Shown: positions 23,042-34,963 of the stretch, piece after piece
Numbering within the stretch: the stretch's first letter is position 1
Layout: each line of letters starts with the position of its first letter
Assembly: GCA_034359265.1 (NCBI GenBank)
Contig: CP136891.1
Coordinates: 56,684,501-56,748,500, forward strand
Length of the DNA: 64,000 nucleotides
Source of the DNA: Canna indica
Lineage: Eukaryota > Streptophyta > Magnoliopsida > Zingiberales > Cannaceae
Reading direction: 5' to 3'
The notes under the pieces: generated by a model
Told to the model about the DNA's origin: nothing
Databases searched by the model: none
What the model saw: the letters and a program-made list of their open reading frames with translations, nothing else
Position numbers and translations under genes: made by a program

Positions 23042-23057
23042 ACCTTCCCCCCCTTAA
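23042..23057 (-). other. Polypurine tract of the Gypsy element
   Basis: The reverse complement is AAGGGGGGGAAGGT, directly before the sense start of the LTR (TGTAAGTCCC). This fits a plus-strand priming site. Confidence 0.65.
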
Positions 23058-23279
23058 GGGAAATTCGTCCTCGAATTTTTAAAGATTCATACGGACTTAC
23101 CAAATCTTCAAACAGGGAAGGGTAACGTTCCCTCATGTCCAGCTCTACTTCCCAAGTAGCTTCCTATCCGGAGTGATGCTCCCACCTAACTTTTACCAAG
23201 GGAAATTCCTTGGACCTCAGTTTCCTGATCTGCCGATCAAGTATTTCCACTATCCTCTTCTATCAGATTAGGGCCTACC

Positions 23280-23863
23280 ATGAGAGCCTCTCCGGTCTCA
23301 AACCACCCCACAGAGATCTACACCGCCGCCCATACAAGGCCTCGAAGGGAGCCATGCCAATGCTATTGTGATAGCTATTGTTGTAGGCGAACTCAATCAA
23401 CGGTAGGTGTTTCTCCGAACCACCTGTTAGGTCCAGAACACAGGCCCTCAACATATCTTCCAAAGCTTGGATGGTTCTCTCAGACTGTTCGTCTATCTGC
23501 GGATGGAAAGCCGTACTAAACCGTACTTAAGTGCCCAAGGCTCCCTGGAAGGATTGCCAAAATCGAACTGCAAACTAGGTACCTCGATCTGATACGATCA
23601 TCACTGGGGTACCGTGAGAAGCCACAATCCGATCTCTGAAGCCTTGGACAATCCTCCTTGTCCACTTTTCTCCCATGGCCCCTGAGCGATCCAAACGCGC
23701 TGGCCCGACATGCACAAACTCTGCAATGAAAAGATACAAGCTTACTAAGGATGGTGCGGTCTCCTATCAACAACTCGAGTGCATTCAAGGGTACACACCA
23801 CACGACCCTTACCTTGGCCCCAAAATGCTCAACCATACCGACCCAAGACTTCGTTTACCATAG
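23280..23863 (-). pseudogene. Gypsy integrase remnant
   Basis: The minus strand gives SHGTPVMIVSDR, FWQSFQGALGT, FSTAFHPQTD (normal STAYHPQTDGQSER), LEDMLRACVLDLTG, LPLIEFAYNNSYH and APFEALYGRRC. These are the core and C-terminal integrase motifs of plant Ty3/Gypsy elements. Frames change and stops are present. Confidence 0.88.
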
Positions 23864-26438
23864 AAATTATCAGGTTGAAAACATTTATATGCATACACTT
23901 ACACCTATCCTAGAGCAGTTAAGGTGTCTCGCCAATGACCTTGGGTGCGCATATGGGCACCCCCAACCCTCGGACCCTCTCACGGCTCTAACTTGCGATA
24001 GCGCCTTGCCCGCCCGGCCCACATATAAATGCAATAAAGTAAATCAATAAATTATTATTAAAGTGATAATAATATGCGAGGATCTAGTAATTCATCTTGC
24101 GCGTGTTGCGCACCCTCTGGCCCACTCGGCCCAAACAAGACATCCTAAAGCATCACAACTACAACTCGCAAATCGCTCACTAGATTGGCCACCCTAATGG
24201 ACTCCCCACCCCAGGCTCACTATGCTAGGAAAGCCCTCTAGTCTCAGTGCCCTAGATACACGATTGGGAAAGGCCCTCTAACCAATGCCACTCAGGTCAG
24301 TCACTGGTGTGGCTCATCGACAACTATCTCGACCCAATGTCAACCTGCTGGGTCGGTCATTAGCTTCACATGCTAACACACTTCCCAGCCCAGCCATCAC
24401 ACACACATCCACAAGCACATCCTTTAAAAGGACGGAAATACGCACTACAAAATAAGGAGGTTAGCTCGGGTGGGTACATCCATACTAACATTCCTCGGGA
24501 GCGTGCATAACACACCCCACTCAGCTGCAACTAGGCCCCAAATTCTTATTTACTCGATGTACCACCCACCATTATACACTCTGAAGCTTAGCTTCCGATT
24601 CTTATCCAAGAATTGTACATCTATGGGAGGTCATCATGCAACAAAATTTTTAGAGTTCTTCCGAACTATTTCAGCATGATGTACTTTCCTGCCATTAACC
24701 ATTCCATGTACGAAATCTTTTTCGAACACCCAAAAATTTCTTGAGTGTAGAACAATATAAGGGGTATGATAATTTCATGCTTAGGTTTGATCTCAGCATA
24801 ATACGAGACGAACTTTCAACCTACATGAACCGAATTTTTCAGCTCATAAAACATGAAATTCCAGCATACATAAACATGAAATTTTCAGCAGGAACTTCGC
24901 CATTTCAACACACCAATACATAGAAAGTTCAGCCTATGAAGAAAAATTCAATAAACATCATCCTTGAATTCAACATGCTTAAAATGTAATTCCAGCATAC
25001 CCTACAAACAATTTCAGCATGCTTATAACTAGATCTCATCATACTTACCATGAAATCTCAGCATACTAAAAATGGTTTCAACTTAGGAAATCTCTACCAG
25101 AAGTCACACCATAGGTACCTTACTGATTAAGGGTTATTGGGCCCACCCTTAAGCCAAAACTTTAAATTCTTACTTGGGTTTTAGCATGCTTTTAATAAGC
25201 AAAATTTGGAATTAAATCAATGAAATTTCCTAATCAAATACATACACATAACCTTGCTTCTATTACCATGGTCGGCCAACCCTAGGGTTTAAGGGAATGC
25301 CCTAGGACTGCCGCCCACCCTAAACCCAAGGAAAATGTCGATCTTTCAACATCAAGCCTCAACCACGGAAGATAACACATATACTAAAACCAATCACGGA
25401 AATGCATTGCCCGATCCTTCCTACAAGGATCGACAACACTATTCCTAAATTCAGTGATTTTGGAGAGAAATCACTCACCAGCCACCCCGCTTCGATATAA
25501 CCAACCACAACCTTAGATTTGACGGGTCTGACCTTTCAATGTCTAGCTATTGAACTGCTCGTCTATAAGGTATCTAGGTTCAACCAAACCCTATACATTA
25601 TGAAAGCAATTTCACAAGCAAGGCTACTCAGGTGGGTGTGGTTTCTATCAAGTACTCTGAGTGCGGGCGTAGACACACTCCAACTCGGCCTCTTCTCGAT
25701 TCCAAGCCCTCGACCACCCACCGCACCACTTATATCTAGAACAATAAAGGTTCATATTTATATCCCCATTCGGAATGGTGAGGTACTACAGATTTCTGTG
25801 CTCACAAAAATTTCATGTCCAACGCTGGAAATTTCAGCAACCTAGCTACACCACATTTCAAGAGCAGAAATTGACTACAGAAAGCCCACAAAACCTCACC
25901 ATCACTTGTCCTGGAGTGGCCCCGGGTATTGTCCTAAAACTTTAAGGCACAAGGACACTCCCACTTCCTACAATTTGACCACCTTGGGGAGGGGTTTAAG
26001 TATGAAAGTTGAGTAGGAAATATAAATTTTAGCACACACACTTCCCTTCCACGACTCAATCCATTAGCCGTCAAAGCCCCATGAAGAGACATCCCCCAAT
26101 AGGTACTTCCTTCGCCTAGGAACCAATAATTTAATGGCACCAAGCCAAAATCTCCGAACATCGGGCGACACCAATTTGCCGCTTTTCCCCAACTAGGCCA
26201 ACCCAAGATAGTAGGGTCAAAGATCCTTATAGACTTGCTGCTCTATAACACTGAAGTCGTCCTAAGGTCATCCAACATCTTGATCCCCTCATGGCCTTCC
26301 TTTCCTTTTATTTCACACTTCAATCAAAGAAACATGCAGGGGGTATACTAAGCCATCGAGGTTTCAACCTCTCTCTAGCTATCCCATCTCTGTCCGGTTA
26401 AGGACTCCCCCACACCCAGAGACCGACCACTTCTTGGG
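23864..26438. repeat. LTR-like filler replacing part of the Gypsy pol
   Basis: It lies between integrase and gag remnants where RT and RNase H should be. Repeated ATTTCAGCATAC / ATTCCAGCATAC words (near 24830-25080) resemble the LTR-like sequence at 63100-63180 at the other end of the window. It therefore looks like another long Gypsy LTR, inserted or exchanged. Exact ends were not determined and no coding motif was recognised. Confidence 0.45.
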
Positions 26439-27398
26439 TTACAAGGCTACCCTACGGTGGCCGATCGATCTAAGAGGCACTCTCTCTGAATGCCACGGTT
26501 GACTTCCAGCTCCTTGAGGCCGAAACTTCTTCTTGGGAGGCCCATCATTCCTCTCGAACGGCACTAGCACTTCCTTCTGAAGGGCCTCATCCGCCACCCA
26601 AGCCAAAGTGGAGTCCTCGGTGTAATGGATAAGCCTGCCCATCTGAGGTCTCAGACCCTCCACGAACCTTTTCACCATGGCTGTCTCAGTAGCCACTAGA
26701 GTTGGGTGGTACCTAGAGAGCCAGGTGAACTCCATTTCATAGCCTGTTGTCGTCGTACGTCTAGGCTGACACAGTAACTCAAAATCCCGTGCTCGCTTAT
26801 CGCTGACACTCATCGGCAGGTACTGCTCCTCTACAGCTGCCCTAAATTCCTCATAGGTAGGAGGTGGTGTGTGTGCTGCCCTGCGACCCTTCTAGGTGTG
26901 CAACCAGTACTTGGCGGGTCCCCTTAGCTGCAGGCCAACCATGCGATCCGCCGCCTCTGACGAACACCCCAGTTCTATACATAGCTCGTGACAGTCCTCC
27001 AGGAACTCGATGACTTCCACCTACTGGTCCGTACCGGTGAATACGACGGTCTGAACTTGATGAAGTATGCGCATGAAGGTGCTCCCGGGTCCCTGACCTA
27101 CGGCGCCACCTACTCAACCACTCCGGTACTACAGGGGCTGCGGTTACCAGTTGGGGCGGTTGTTGTTGCTGCTGCATCTGCTGTCTCAACTCATGCTCCC
27201 TACGGAGCGCTTCTGCTAGTGGGGTACTTGTGCCTGAAGTTGTACAACTGCAGAGTCCTGGCCCTCAATCTCAAACTGCTCTCTTTCATGACCCCGGTCC
27301 CGACCTTGGCCTCGCCCCCGGCCTCGGCCTCGGTCCCGGTCCCGGCGTTCAGTGGAGTTGCTACCACTACCACTCATAGCAACATTCTGGGCCTTCAT
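26439..27398 (-). pseudogene. Gypsy gag remnant
   Basis: From an ATG at 27398 the minus strand encodes an RG/RD-rich N-terminus. After stops and frame changes it reads FLEDCHELC, AADRMVGLQLRGPAKYW, YEEFRAAV, LPMSVSDKRARDF, EMEFTWLSRYHPTL and MVKRFVEGLRP. This is the Retrotrans_gag capsid pattern of plant Gypsy elements. The zinc knuckle is not visible and the gene is inactive. Confidence 0.85.
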
Positions 27399-27608
27399 TA
27401 CATTATCATGAAAAGAATAATAATATCAATAGTAACCAACTCATTTAATTGAATTTAAGTTACTAACCGCATGGTGCGCTGAGTGCAGTCGTAGTTGTTT
27501 GATCTCATAGCATAACTATACCGCACATAGACATGCTAGCACATTCATCGTACGGTACCCACTTCCTAGTCGTAGTCAAGACCTCACCTGAGGCTCTGAT
27601 ACCAACTT

Positions 27609-28568
27609 TGTCACACCCCAACTCAGGGTACGCGTGATCGGCCAAGGTACGAGATAGTACCCCGAAGCCTACCCTATGCACTGACTAACAACTCACAAAA
27701 ATATAAACAGAACACATCAAGTAATGACCAAAAGATACGATAACAACTTTTATTAAAAGTTCAAAACCAGTTTGATCACACCAAGTTCTAAAACACCATA
27801 AGTTTCAAATAAACATCCGAAAGTTTTTCCAAATAAACATTTCAAAATTTTTACAGAAATAAACCCAATGCATACATCAGACTCTAATAGACACGACTAC
27901 GACTAGTTATTGCCAGCTATGAGATATACACCCATGCTTGCTCTGCTGCGCGCCATGCCACCAAGCCGTACCTCACTGGTCAGGCTTTTCAAAACAATAA
28001 TAAAGGAAAACTGTGAGTTCACGAGGAACTCAGTGAGCGATTCTTTCGAACCTCCACTTAAAGCCTCGGCAATCACATATATAAGGAAGTTATCAAATCA
28101 CATTCCATAAATAATCAATGTGCCAGAATGGATGAGTGGATGAATCAGCCTCTCGGGCCCATATCCATGATGCAAGCTCGGCCAATAATGGCCTAAAGTA
28201 TATATGGAAGATTCAGTCCTTCCTCTACTTAACTCGGTTGGTCGGCCTACTGAAACCAGCCCCTACAGGCTCCTCTTTTAGAAACTTTTATACTTCAAAT
28301 CCATCAACTAGGATGGCCACTAGTTTCAGTGATCCTCCGGGTTAGGGATAGCTAGTCCCAATACCACTCGGGTCTACTGTCAGTGTGGCCCAATGATGAA
28401 ATCTCAAGACCCTCCCTCCGCCACTCGGGTCTAACACCTAGCGGGCCCGCTGGTGCAATCTCAAGACCCTATAAACCACTGAATCATGTGCTTGTCATCC
28501 GGCTAGTAACACTTCTTAGTAGACCATCAACCATAACCCAAAACCAGGTTGTGCAAGTATGTTGTGTT
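27609..28568 (-). repeat. Truncated 5' LTR of the Gypsy element
   Basis: It begins TGTCACACCCCAACTCAGGG on the plus strand and follows the left LTR closely to GTATGTTGTGTTT. There the left LTR continues but this copy changes into LTR-B sequence. The reversed PBS (GCTCTGATACCA) lies just left of it. Confidence 0.82.
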
Positions 28569-28745
28569 TGTTGGCTTAAGGATTTCAACCTTAGTCTTAA
28601 TCTCGATTTTGATGATAACATATATGGAACTAATATTTCATTGAGAAATCTTTCAAGTTCCATATCGGTTAGCGTTCGATGTCCTTGATTGAATAAATCA
28701 AAAGAAATCAAAAAATCGAAAGGACATTAATCATCGCGCTCGGAT
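28569..28745 (+). repeat. LTR-B 5' fragment
   Basis: It begins TTGGCTTAAGGATTTCAACC and continues TTTTGATGATAACA, GGTTAGCGTTCGATGTCC and CATCGCGCTCGG. It is nearly the same as the start of the LTR at 39157. Only the first 180 bases are present. Confidence 0.75.
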
Positions 28746-28779
28746 GAGACTTGCATTATCATTTCTAACATAGCCAAGA

Positions 28780-29165
28780 TGGATAATTCCCTTAGAATGA
28801 TCAAGCACATCATTAACTCTCTCAATTTGTTAAGGAGGATCTAAATCATTTTGAACATTATGAGTATTTTGACTATAAGATTTCTTTCTAGGTCTTCTAG
28901 TCACCTTAACCCAAGGGCCATACACACAATCAGAAATCTCAACAGAATTATCAAAAAAATTCACAGTAAAATCTTTAAAGGAATCAACAATTTTATCAAC
29001 AGTATTATTAATAACCATCTCAGTATTCTTAACAACAGAAATACAATCATTCAAACGATGCCCAATAAAACCACATTTAAAACAAAAATCAAGAAGCCTT
29101 TTATACCTGACCGCTTGAAAGATACCCATACTGAGTTTACCAATCCAAACACCCCGCTTTATAGG
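28780..29165 (-). pseudogene. LINE (non-LTR) ORF1 fragment
   Basis: The minus strand reads RYKRLLDFCFKCGFIGHRLNDC, a CCHC knuckle of the form CxxCxxxGHxxxxC, followed by YGPWVKVTRRPRKK. This arrangement of knuckle plus YGPW motif is typical of plant L1-type ORF1/DUF4283 proteins. Only about 100 codons survive. Confidence 0.8.
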
Positions 29166-29420
29166 TCGAGTAAAGTCAATTTCAATAATCTTTTAGCTTT
29201 CTATGCGCATTTACATATAAAATGAAAGCTAACTTGTTTATATCCTTTAATAATTTGTTTTGAAAAATTAATTAAATAAAAACAAATTTTAATAACCAAA
29301 TTTTTAAAAAATTACCATAAATACTAAAATTTTAAAATATAATTTTAAAAAACGTGAAAGATGAATAGAGAGCTATGGGCAGCAGAAATGGGCACGACAC
29401 GATAGCACGACACGATAATT
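29166..29420. other. AT-rich spacer
   Basis: A/T-rich DNA ending with two tandem copies of GCACGACACGATA (near 29391-29418). No gene was recognised. Confidence 0.4.
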
Positions 29421-30291
29421 GCGTGATTGGGCCTGGAAGTTTGGCCCGATAAGTTTATGCTTTCTCATAAATATCTGAACTTGTGGCTTGAGCTATTGAA
29501 AGATTATGACTGCACTATTCAGTATCACTCGGGGAAGGCAAATGTAGTAGCTGATGCGTTGAGCACAAAGTTGATTGGTAGCTTAGCCCACTTGGCTGTG
29601 AGTAGGAGATCCTTGGCCAGAGAGCTGTCGGTAAGCCTGGGCCTAGGGGATTTGTTATTTGTGGCTGATTCAGGTGGATTGGTGGCACACATGCGTGTAC
29701 AGTCCACTTTGGTTGATATGCTATGAACGGCTCAGGGTGAGGATGCTTTCTATTCTCTTACGAAGGATCTAGCTGTGAGATGTGATGCAAAGGGTTTCAA
29801 GGTGGACCCTAAGGGGATTCTCAGATATAGAGATAAGATTGTGGTACCAGACATGACAGAGGTCCATAAGCGGGTACTAAAGGTGGTCCACTATTCCACT
29901 TACACTATGCATTTGGGGGCCACAAAGATGTACCGAGATCTGAGGCAACACTGCTGGTAGAAAGGGATGAAGTAGGAGGTGGCAGAGTTCGTATCCAAAT
30001 GTTTGGTCTGCCAATAGGTAAAGGTTGAACACTTCAGACTTGTAGGATTGTTGTAGAATCTTGAGGTGCCAGAATGAAAATGGGAGAAGATTACCATGGA
30101 CTTTGTTACCGAATTACCGAGGTCAAAAAAGGAAATGACTCTATTTGGGTGGTGGTGGATCACCTAACCAAATCAGTGCACTTTATTCCGGTGAAGACCA
30201 CTTTCTCTCCTGAGCAGTACGCGCGGTTGTTCTTTGACTGTATTGTGGCTTACCACTTTCTAATATCCGACCGAGGCACTCAGTTCACCGC
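29421..30291 (+). pseudogene. Gypsy RNase H to integrase fragment
   Basis: The plus strand encodes WLELLKDYDCTIQYHSGKAN and VVADALS (RNase H end). It continues with ILRYRDKIVVP, the integrase zinc-binding region (HLGATKMYRDLR, CLVCQ) and the integrase core (KKGNDSIWVVVDHLTKSVHF, ISDRGTQFTA). Stops appear at several points. It is cut at the third core motif by the CACTA end at 30292. It is a different copy from the minus-strand Gypsy at 20718-28568. Confidence 0.88.
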
Positions 30292-32560
30292 CACTACAAG
30301 ATAAATGCCATTTACTAACGGGCTATTTCCGTTAGTACAACCCTAAAAACCGTTAGTCAATCCTATACCAACGACATATGTATCCGTTGGTACAAGTCGC
30401 GATAGTATAGACTTGTGCCAACAGATATTGGGATCGTCGGTATATGGGTGAACATATTCTAACAAACATTTAATACCGTTAGTAGAAACCTACTATTAGT
30501 ATAGAGGTCCCTATACTAACAGTTACAGACCCCGTTAGAAGAAAAAGCCGTTAGTATAGTCGGGCAAGAATACCAACACATGTTAGTGTTAGTGTAGACC
30601 AAAAGATATTCTAACGGAAGGTTATAGCATTGGTATAGTAGTTTTATAGTAACGCATATGTTCGTTGGAATTGCTAAAATTATGCTAACATTAGTTATTG
30701 TTACTAAAGGTCAAAAAAATACTATCACATTTATCGTCATTAGCAAACCATATAATATTAGTCTTGCGTTCGTATATGCTAGATTTACTAAAAGTATTCA
30801 ATTAATAGATAAAATACAATACAACTGACACGAGATATAAATAAAAATGCATTATATGTCTTTTAAGTCATGGACTTGACCTAATAGAAGTTCTAAAATT
30901 GTATTTACAAACAGTATTTGATCAAGGAAATATAAAAAAGACCAAATTGAAGTTTTGAAACTGTATTTACAAAAAATATTCAATCAATATCACTCATTTT
31001 ACTATCTCTGCTCCACAACTTTAAACCTTGATTTAACTCGAAAAGCTTTCTTTGATAATTAGCCTCCTAATTAGAACCTACAAAATCACAATAAGTTAAT
31101 ACTTACACAAAAGGAAAAAATAGTCATAAAGAGATTTAAATCAGAAAAGAAATAACAAAATTAAAGTACTAAATGATTTTTACCATTAGGATTTGAGTCA
31201 CGATGACTTGATGAAGAAAAACGTAGCAAATTATTTGGAGAATTTTCGAGACCGCTATTGGCTTCTGGCACCTATATGATTTAGAGAGCAATATATATAG
31301 AATGATCATAAATCTTACGAAAGATTCATAAAGTAAATTATTATACCTCTTTATTGAAAAGTCGATTAGCTGCATTTGTAATATTAGAGATTTCTTCATC
31401 GCCAAATCGACTCTGAAGTACAGTCATCATGCCAGTAAATAATCCTTCTAACCCTTTAATCTTCTCCCTTAATTCTTGGTTCTCTTCATACACTTGAGAT
31501 GGTGGTTGTTTTGTCTCAGAGGACGATGCAATGCTACCAACGCATCGAACACACCTCTTCTTCTCCGGTCCTTTAACTTTTGAATATATGTCATTCTTCC
31601 AAGATGTATATACTTCTGAAGTTTCACCACATTCATTCATAGTAGTTTTCATATGCTCCTGATATTAAACAAGTGAAAATTAAAAGATAACCAAGTCTAA
31701 TAGAAAGGACAAGTAAGCAACTCAAAATGAAAACTAAAAGGATAAGACAAACATTAGAATGGTTGGAGTTTGGAGATGACTAAATCTTGTTGGTCCTATT
31801 TAACCAACATTCAGCATTATAACTATAAAACATATTTTGCTACAGAACTAAACATCATTATAAGTTCCCATGCTGTGAATGGAAGCATTTATGTTCATGT
31901 GAAGTTCATCTTTAATTATCAAAGTCATCAAACTAATTCATTTATGGAAGCATTTATGCTACAGAATAACTATCAAAATGTATAGAATAATTTTTGCTAC
32001 AGAATAATTATCAAAGTTCATATTTTGCTATAGAATTCATTTATGCTACAGAACATACATAGGAGATGAACTATAAACACATTCATTTATGGAAGCACTT
32101 CGTTAAATAATTATCAGAAAGTATGTTCGTGTGAAGTTCAAGAGGTGTCCCATCATGCAGCAGTAAAACTAAATATTTACTTGATACAATAACTATTTGG
32201 ATTAAGCTTGAAAAAGTAAATAATTCAACTATAAACATGCTACTTGTGAAAGGAGATAATACTAAAATTATATATCACTAACTCAATACCTCATCTATAT
32301 AGAAGAGAGGTACAATAAACTTGAGGAACAATATAGAACCTACAAACTAATTCAAATGACTTACAAAAATAGTAATTTGTAAGGCCAATTTGAATGATCC
32401 AAATGACTTACAAACTGATTCGACTAAGAATAACCAATCCCAACAAATAGAGCCAATTCCAAGACAGTTCATTGACAAAATAAAACCATGTAATTTCATA
32501 TATACTAAAAATGAAATGACTTAAATTTTAAAACACTCTCAAGCTAAATAAACTATGTTA
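30292..32560. mobile_element. CACTA (En/Spm) element, left end and part of the interior
   Basis: It starts CACTACAAGATAAATG, the classic CACTA terminus. Subterminal motifs with CCGTTAGTA, CGTTGGTA and TACTAACGG in both orientations follow across about 350 bp. An ORF with a transposase-associated motif lies at 31341-31652. The opposite GTAGTG end was not found before the Copia fragment at about 32560, so the element is truncated or its right end is diverged. Confidence 0.75.
31341..31652 (-). CDS. CACTA transposase-associated (Ptta/En/Spm-like) ORF fragment
   Basis: 103 codons. The stretch SWKNDIYSKVKGPEKKRCVR resembles the plant Ptta/En/Spm (Transposase_24-type) motif DIYSQVMGPERxGRVR. A short coiled-coil-like region (ENQELREKIKGLEGLF) follows. 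The homologues are usually longer at the N-terminus, so this is probably the last exon of a longer gene or a remnant. Expression is unknown. Confidence 0.6.
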   Translation of the reverse strand: MKTTMNECGETSEVYTSWKNDIYSKVKGPEKKRCVRCVGSIASSSETKQPPSQVYEENQELREKIKGLEGLFTGMMTVLQSRFGDEEISNITNAANRLFNKEV

Positions 32561-33309
32561 TCCTTTTGTTAGAGTCAAATTGGGCCATTCAAGCATACGA
32601 ATTGTACATGTTATCAAATAGTATTTTAGAAAGAATTCAATAAACGCTTGATTTTATTTGCAAAATTTAGAAACTGAAATCAAATTCTTGAAGATTGATG
32701 GTGCACACAAAACATTGTCTAGTTTAAAAGTATGATCAGAACCAGAAAATAGAAATGTGTCACCCGTGTGAGTGATTGCAATGTTGTTGTCATCGACTAT
32801 TGTGACATCATCTGAGCCATTATAGTCGGAGAAGGCATCGAGGGTATCACTATTGCCAGTTATATGATGAGAAGCTCCGCTGTCTAGGATCCAACTATTT
32901 TAACGAGAGAAGAAATTAGCTTGAGCCTCTTCATGATTGTGGGAGCGAGAACGACATACGCAAGCCGTGTGTCCAAATCTGTCACAAAGCTGACATTGGA
33001 GTCTTTGTTTGGATTGGCCAAATGAATTGGATCTCCAATTCGTTTGTTTGTTGTTACTCGCTGGTGATCGAATCCAAGTGTTTGGATTGGTTCGTAGGTT
33101 GTTGTTGGTCGGAGAAGTTTGAAACTTCTCATTGTATGATCGCTGTTGGTTGTGATACTGAGAGACTTGGGCAGCGATTGTAGGAGAGTCCTGCTGATGA
33201 AGGAGGAAGACTTCATGTCCGCAAAGTTTGTCGAATAGTTCCTCGATTGAAATAGGTGTATCTTTGGAGCGGATTGCAGCACTGATGTCTTTGTATCTAG
33301 GGCCCAATC
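32560..33309 (-). pseudogene. Copia gag C-terminus and protease fragment
   Basis: The minus strand carries RYKDISAAIRSKDTPISIEE, ELFDKLCGHE, a CCHC knuckle CQLCDRFGHTACVC, then the protease motif WILDSGASHHITGN and NVLCAPSIFKNLISVSKFC. This is the normal Copia gag-to-protease order with a few frame changes. It is cut at 33309 by the LTR-A element. The part at 33120-33309 is duplicated at 37806-37997. Confidence 0.88.
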
Positions 33310-34895
33310 TGTTAGCTGAAGGGTTCCTCCTTCATGCTTTATTCTCCTCATGATTATTTTGATGACAACAAACCTATTTAACAAGTGCTTGAAGTATGAA
33401 AATTGTAGGATTGATGAAAGATACATCAAGCCTTACGTCTCTCGATCAATCTCCAAAACAGATCAATACGTGCATCAAAAATGCTTTGGATAACATGGAG
33501 AATCCTTTAAAGTCAAAGCACGTTGAAGAACGAAGCCGAAAAACCAAGCGCAAAATGAGAAAGCCAAGATAAAATTTTCTAGCTCTGGTTCGGTCGACCG
33601 GACGGTCGACCGAATGGTGTTAAGAAGTGGCAACAACCAATTCGATCGACCGGTCAATCGACCGAATGATGCGCAAAAGAGGCAGTAGCCGTAGAAGGCT
33701 GCATCGATCGACCAAAGCCAAAATATGGCAGAATGCTCATTGGTCGACCGGTCGGTCGACCGGAGTGCAAAGCGTGACTCGCAGACCTCGGCATCACTGA
33801 TTCGGTCGATCGACAGGTCGATCAGATTCGGGATCGCTAAATCTCGTGACAATCGGTCAACCCATCGGTCGACCGAATGGCGCGTAAAATATAAAGAAGG
33901 CTGGCTTCGGTCGATCGATTGGTCGACCGAATTGGAGATTGACAGTTTTGCGTCAACCGGTCGACCCGTCGGTCGATCGATCAGTGTAAAAATCTCCCAG
34001 TAAGCCAGCGATCGATCGGTCGGTCGATCGACGATCGACCGGGCGCCTGTAATGGTAAAATTTATGACAATTGACGCCCTATTTCAGCTGAGGATTATAA
34101 ATACCTCATCTAACATCTTTAACTCTCTCTCCCTGATACTTATAGATTTAATTGAGCAATTTAAGAAGGGAATTAATCATTCCAAAAGATTTTTTGCTTG
34201 CGCTCAGTTCTTCCGCCAACATCTTCTTCAAGCGCACGCTCTTCCTCAACTCGGGCTTCAACTCGAGCTCTACGACTTAGCGAGTTGGAGGCTTTGAAGG
34301 CTTGGAAAAGAGCATTGATTCTTGGTTTCATTTCTAAGCTCTTTTCATTGTAATTTTTGCCTATTATTTGAACCTGTTATTTTTGGAATTGAGTTTGTAT
34401 AAACCTAGATTGCTAGGTTTGATTTGGTTGGTGGTTGCCTTTGTGATGGAGGTTTAATTCCACCGTTGTAAACCGTTGTAAAGCATCACTTGCTAGGATT
34501 AAGTGAGTTGTCCCTTAGGGTTGAGGTGGAAGAGTGCTCTCGGTAAGAAGGCGGAGACTTCTGGGTGTGGAAGTGCCTTAGGTCGAGAGTACGACTCTTC
34601 GAGTCAAAGTCCTCTATGTAAGGGAAACTAATTAATCTAGTAAAACTTAGTTTGGAAATCATAAGCGGGGTGCTTAGGTAGTGGAGTAGGCATTGGGGCC
34701 GAACCACTATAAATTCTCGTGTTTGCATTGATAACTTGTGTGTATTTATTGCTTTATCATTTATCGCTTCCGCATCTAATCATTCAATCGTAAATTGCCT
34801 AAACAATCTAAGTAAACGATTAAAATTGAATTTAGGCTAATTAATTTAGTAAATACACTATTCACCCTCCCTCTAGTGTTGCCATTTCACCTACA
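33310..34895 (+). repeat. LTR-A (1586 bp) with GTCGAC palindrome cluster
   Basis: It starts TGTTAGCTGAAGGG and ends CACCTACA, with standard TG...CA termini. Between about 33590 and 34045 it carries at least seven GTCGAC hexamers and several GATCGATC variants, mostly as closely spaced pairs about 60 bp apart. The 3' part has AGCGGGGTGCTTAGG and ACACTATTCACCCTCCC blocks common to LTR-A and LTR-B. Confidence 0.88.
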
Positions 34896-34897
34896 TT

Positions 34898-34910
34898 TGG
34901 TATCAGAGCA
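34898..34910 (+). other. Primer-binding site (initiator tRNA-Met)
   Basis: TGGTATCAGAGCA lies two bases after the LTR end and perfectly matches the usual plant tRNA-Met PBS. Confidence 0.9.
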
Positions 34911-34963
34911 TGTCCGTAGCTTGAGATTTCACCATCTCTTCTACACCTTGTCCCGATTCGAGA

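Larger units (their letters stand above)
20718..28568 (-). mobile_element. Decayed Ty3/Gypsy retrotransposon, minus strand
   Basis: The left copy 20718-23041 is the 3' LTR; the right copy 27609-28568 is a truncated 5' LTR with about 960 bp of clear similarity. The PBS complement (GCTCTGATACCA, near 27595-27606) abuts the right LTR. The polypurine tract (a G-rich run in the reverse complement of 23042-23057) abuts the left LTR. The interior holds an integrase remnant and a gag remnant, with the middle of pol replaced by LTR-like sequence. The far end of the right LTR is cut by an LTR-B fragment at 28569. Confidence 0.82.

Noticed and set aside
33590..34045. CRISPR-like array (regularly spaced palindromes)
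   Set aside because: Plant nuclear DNA in an LTR; the repeats are imperfect, paired palindromes with variable spacing, with no cas genes and the same array in every LTR copy.
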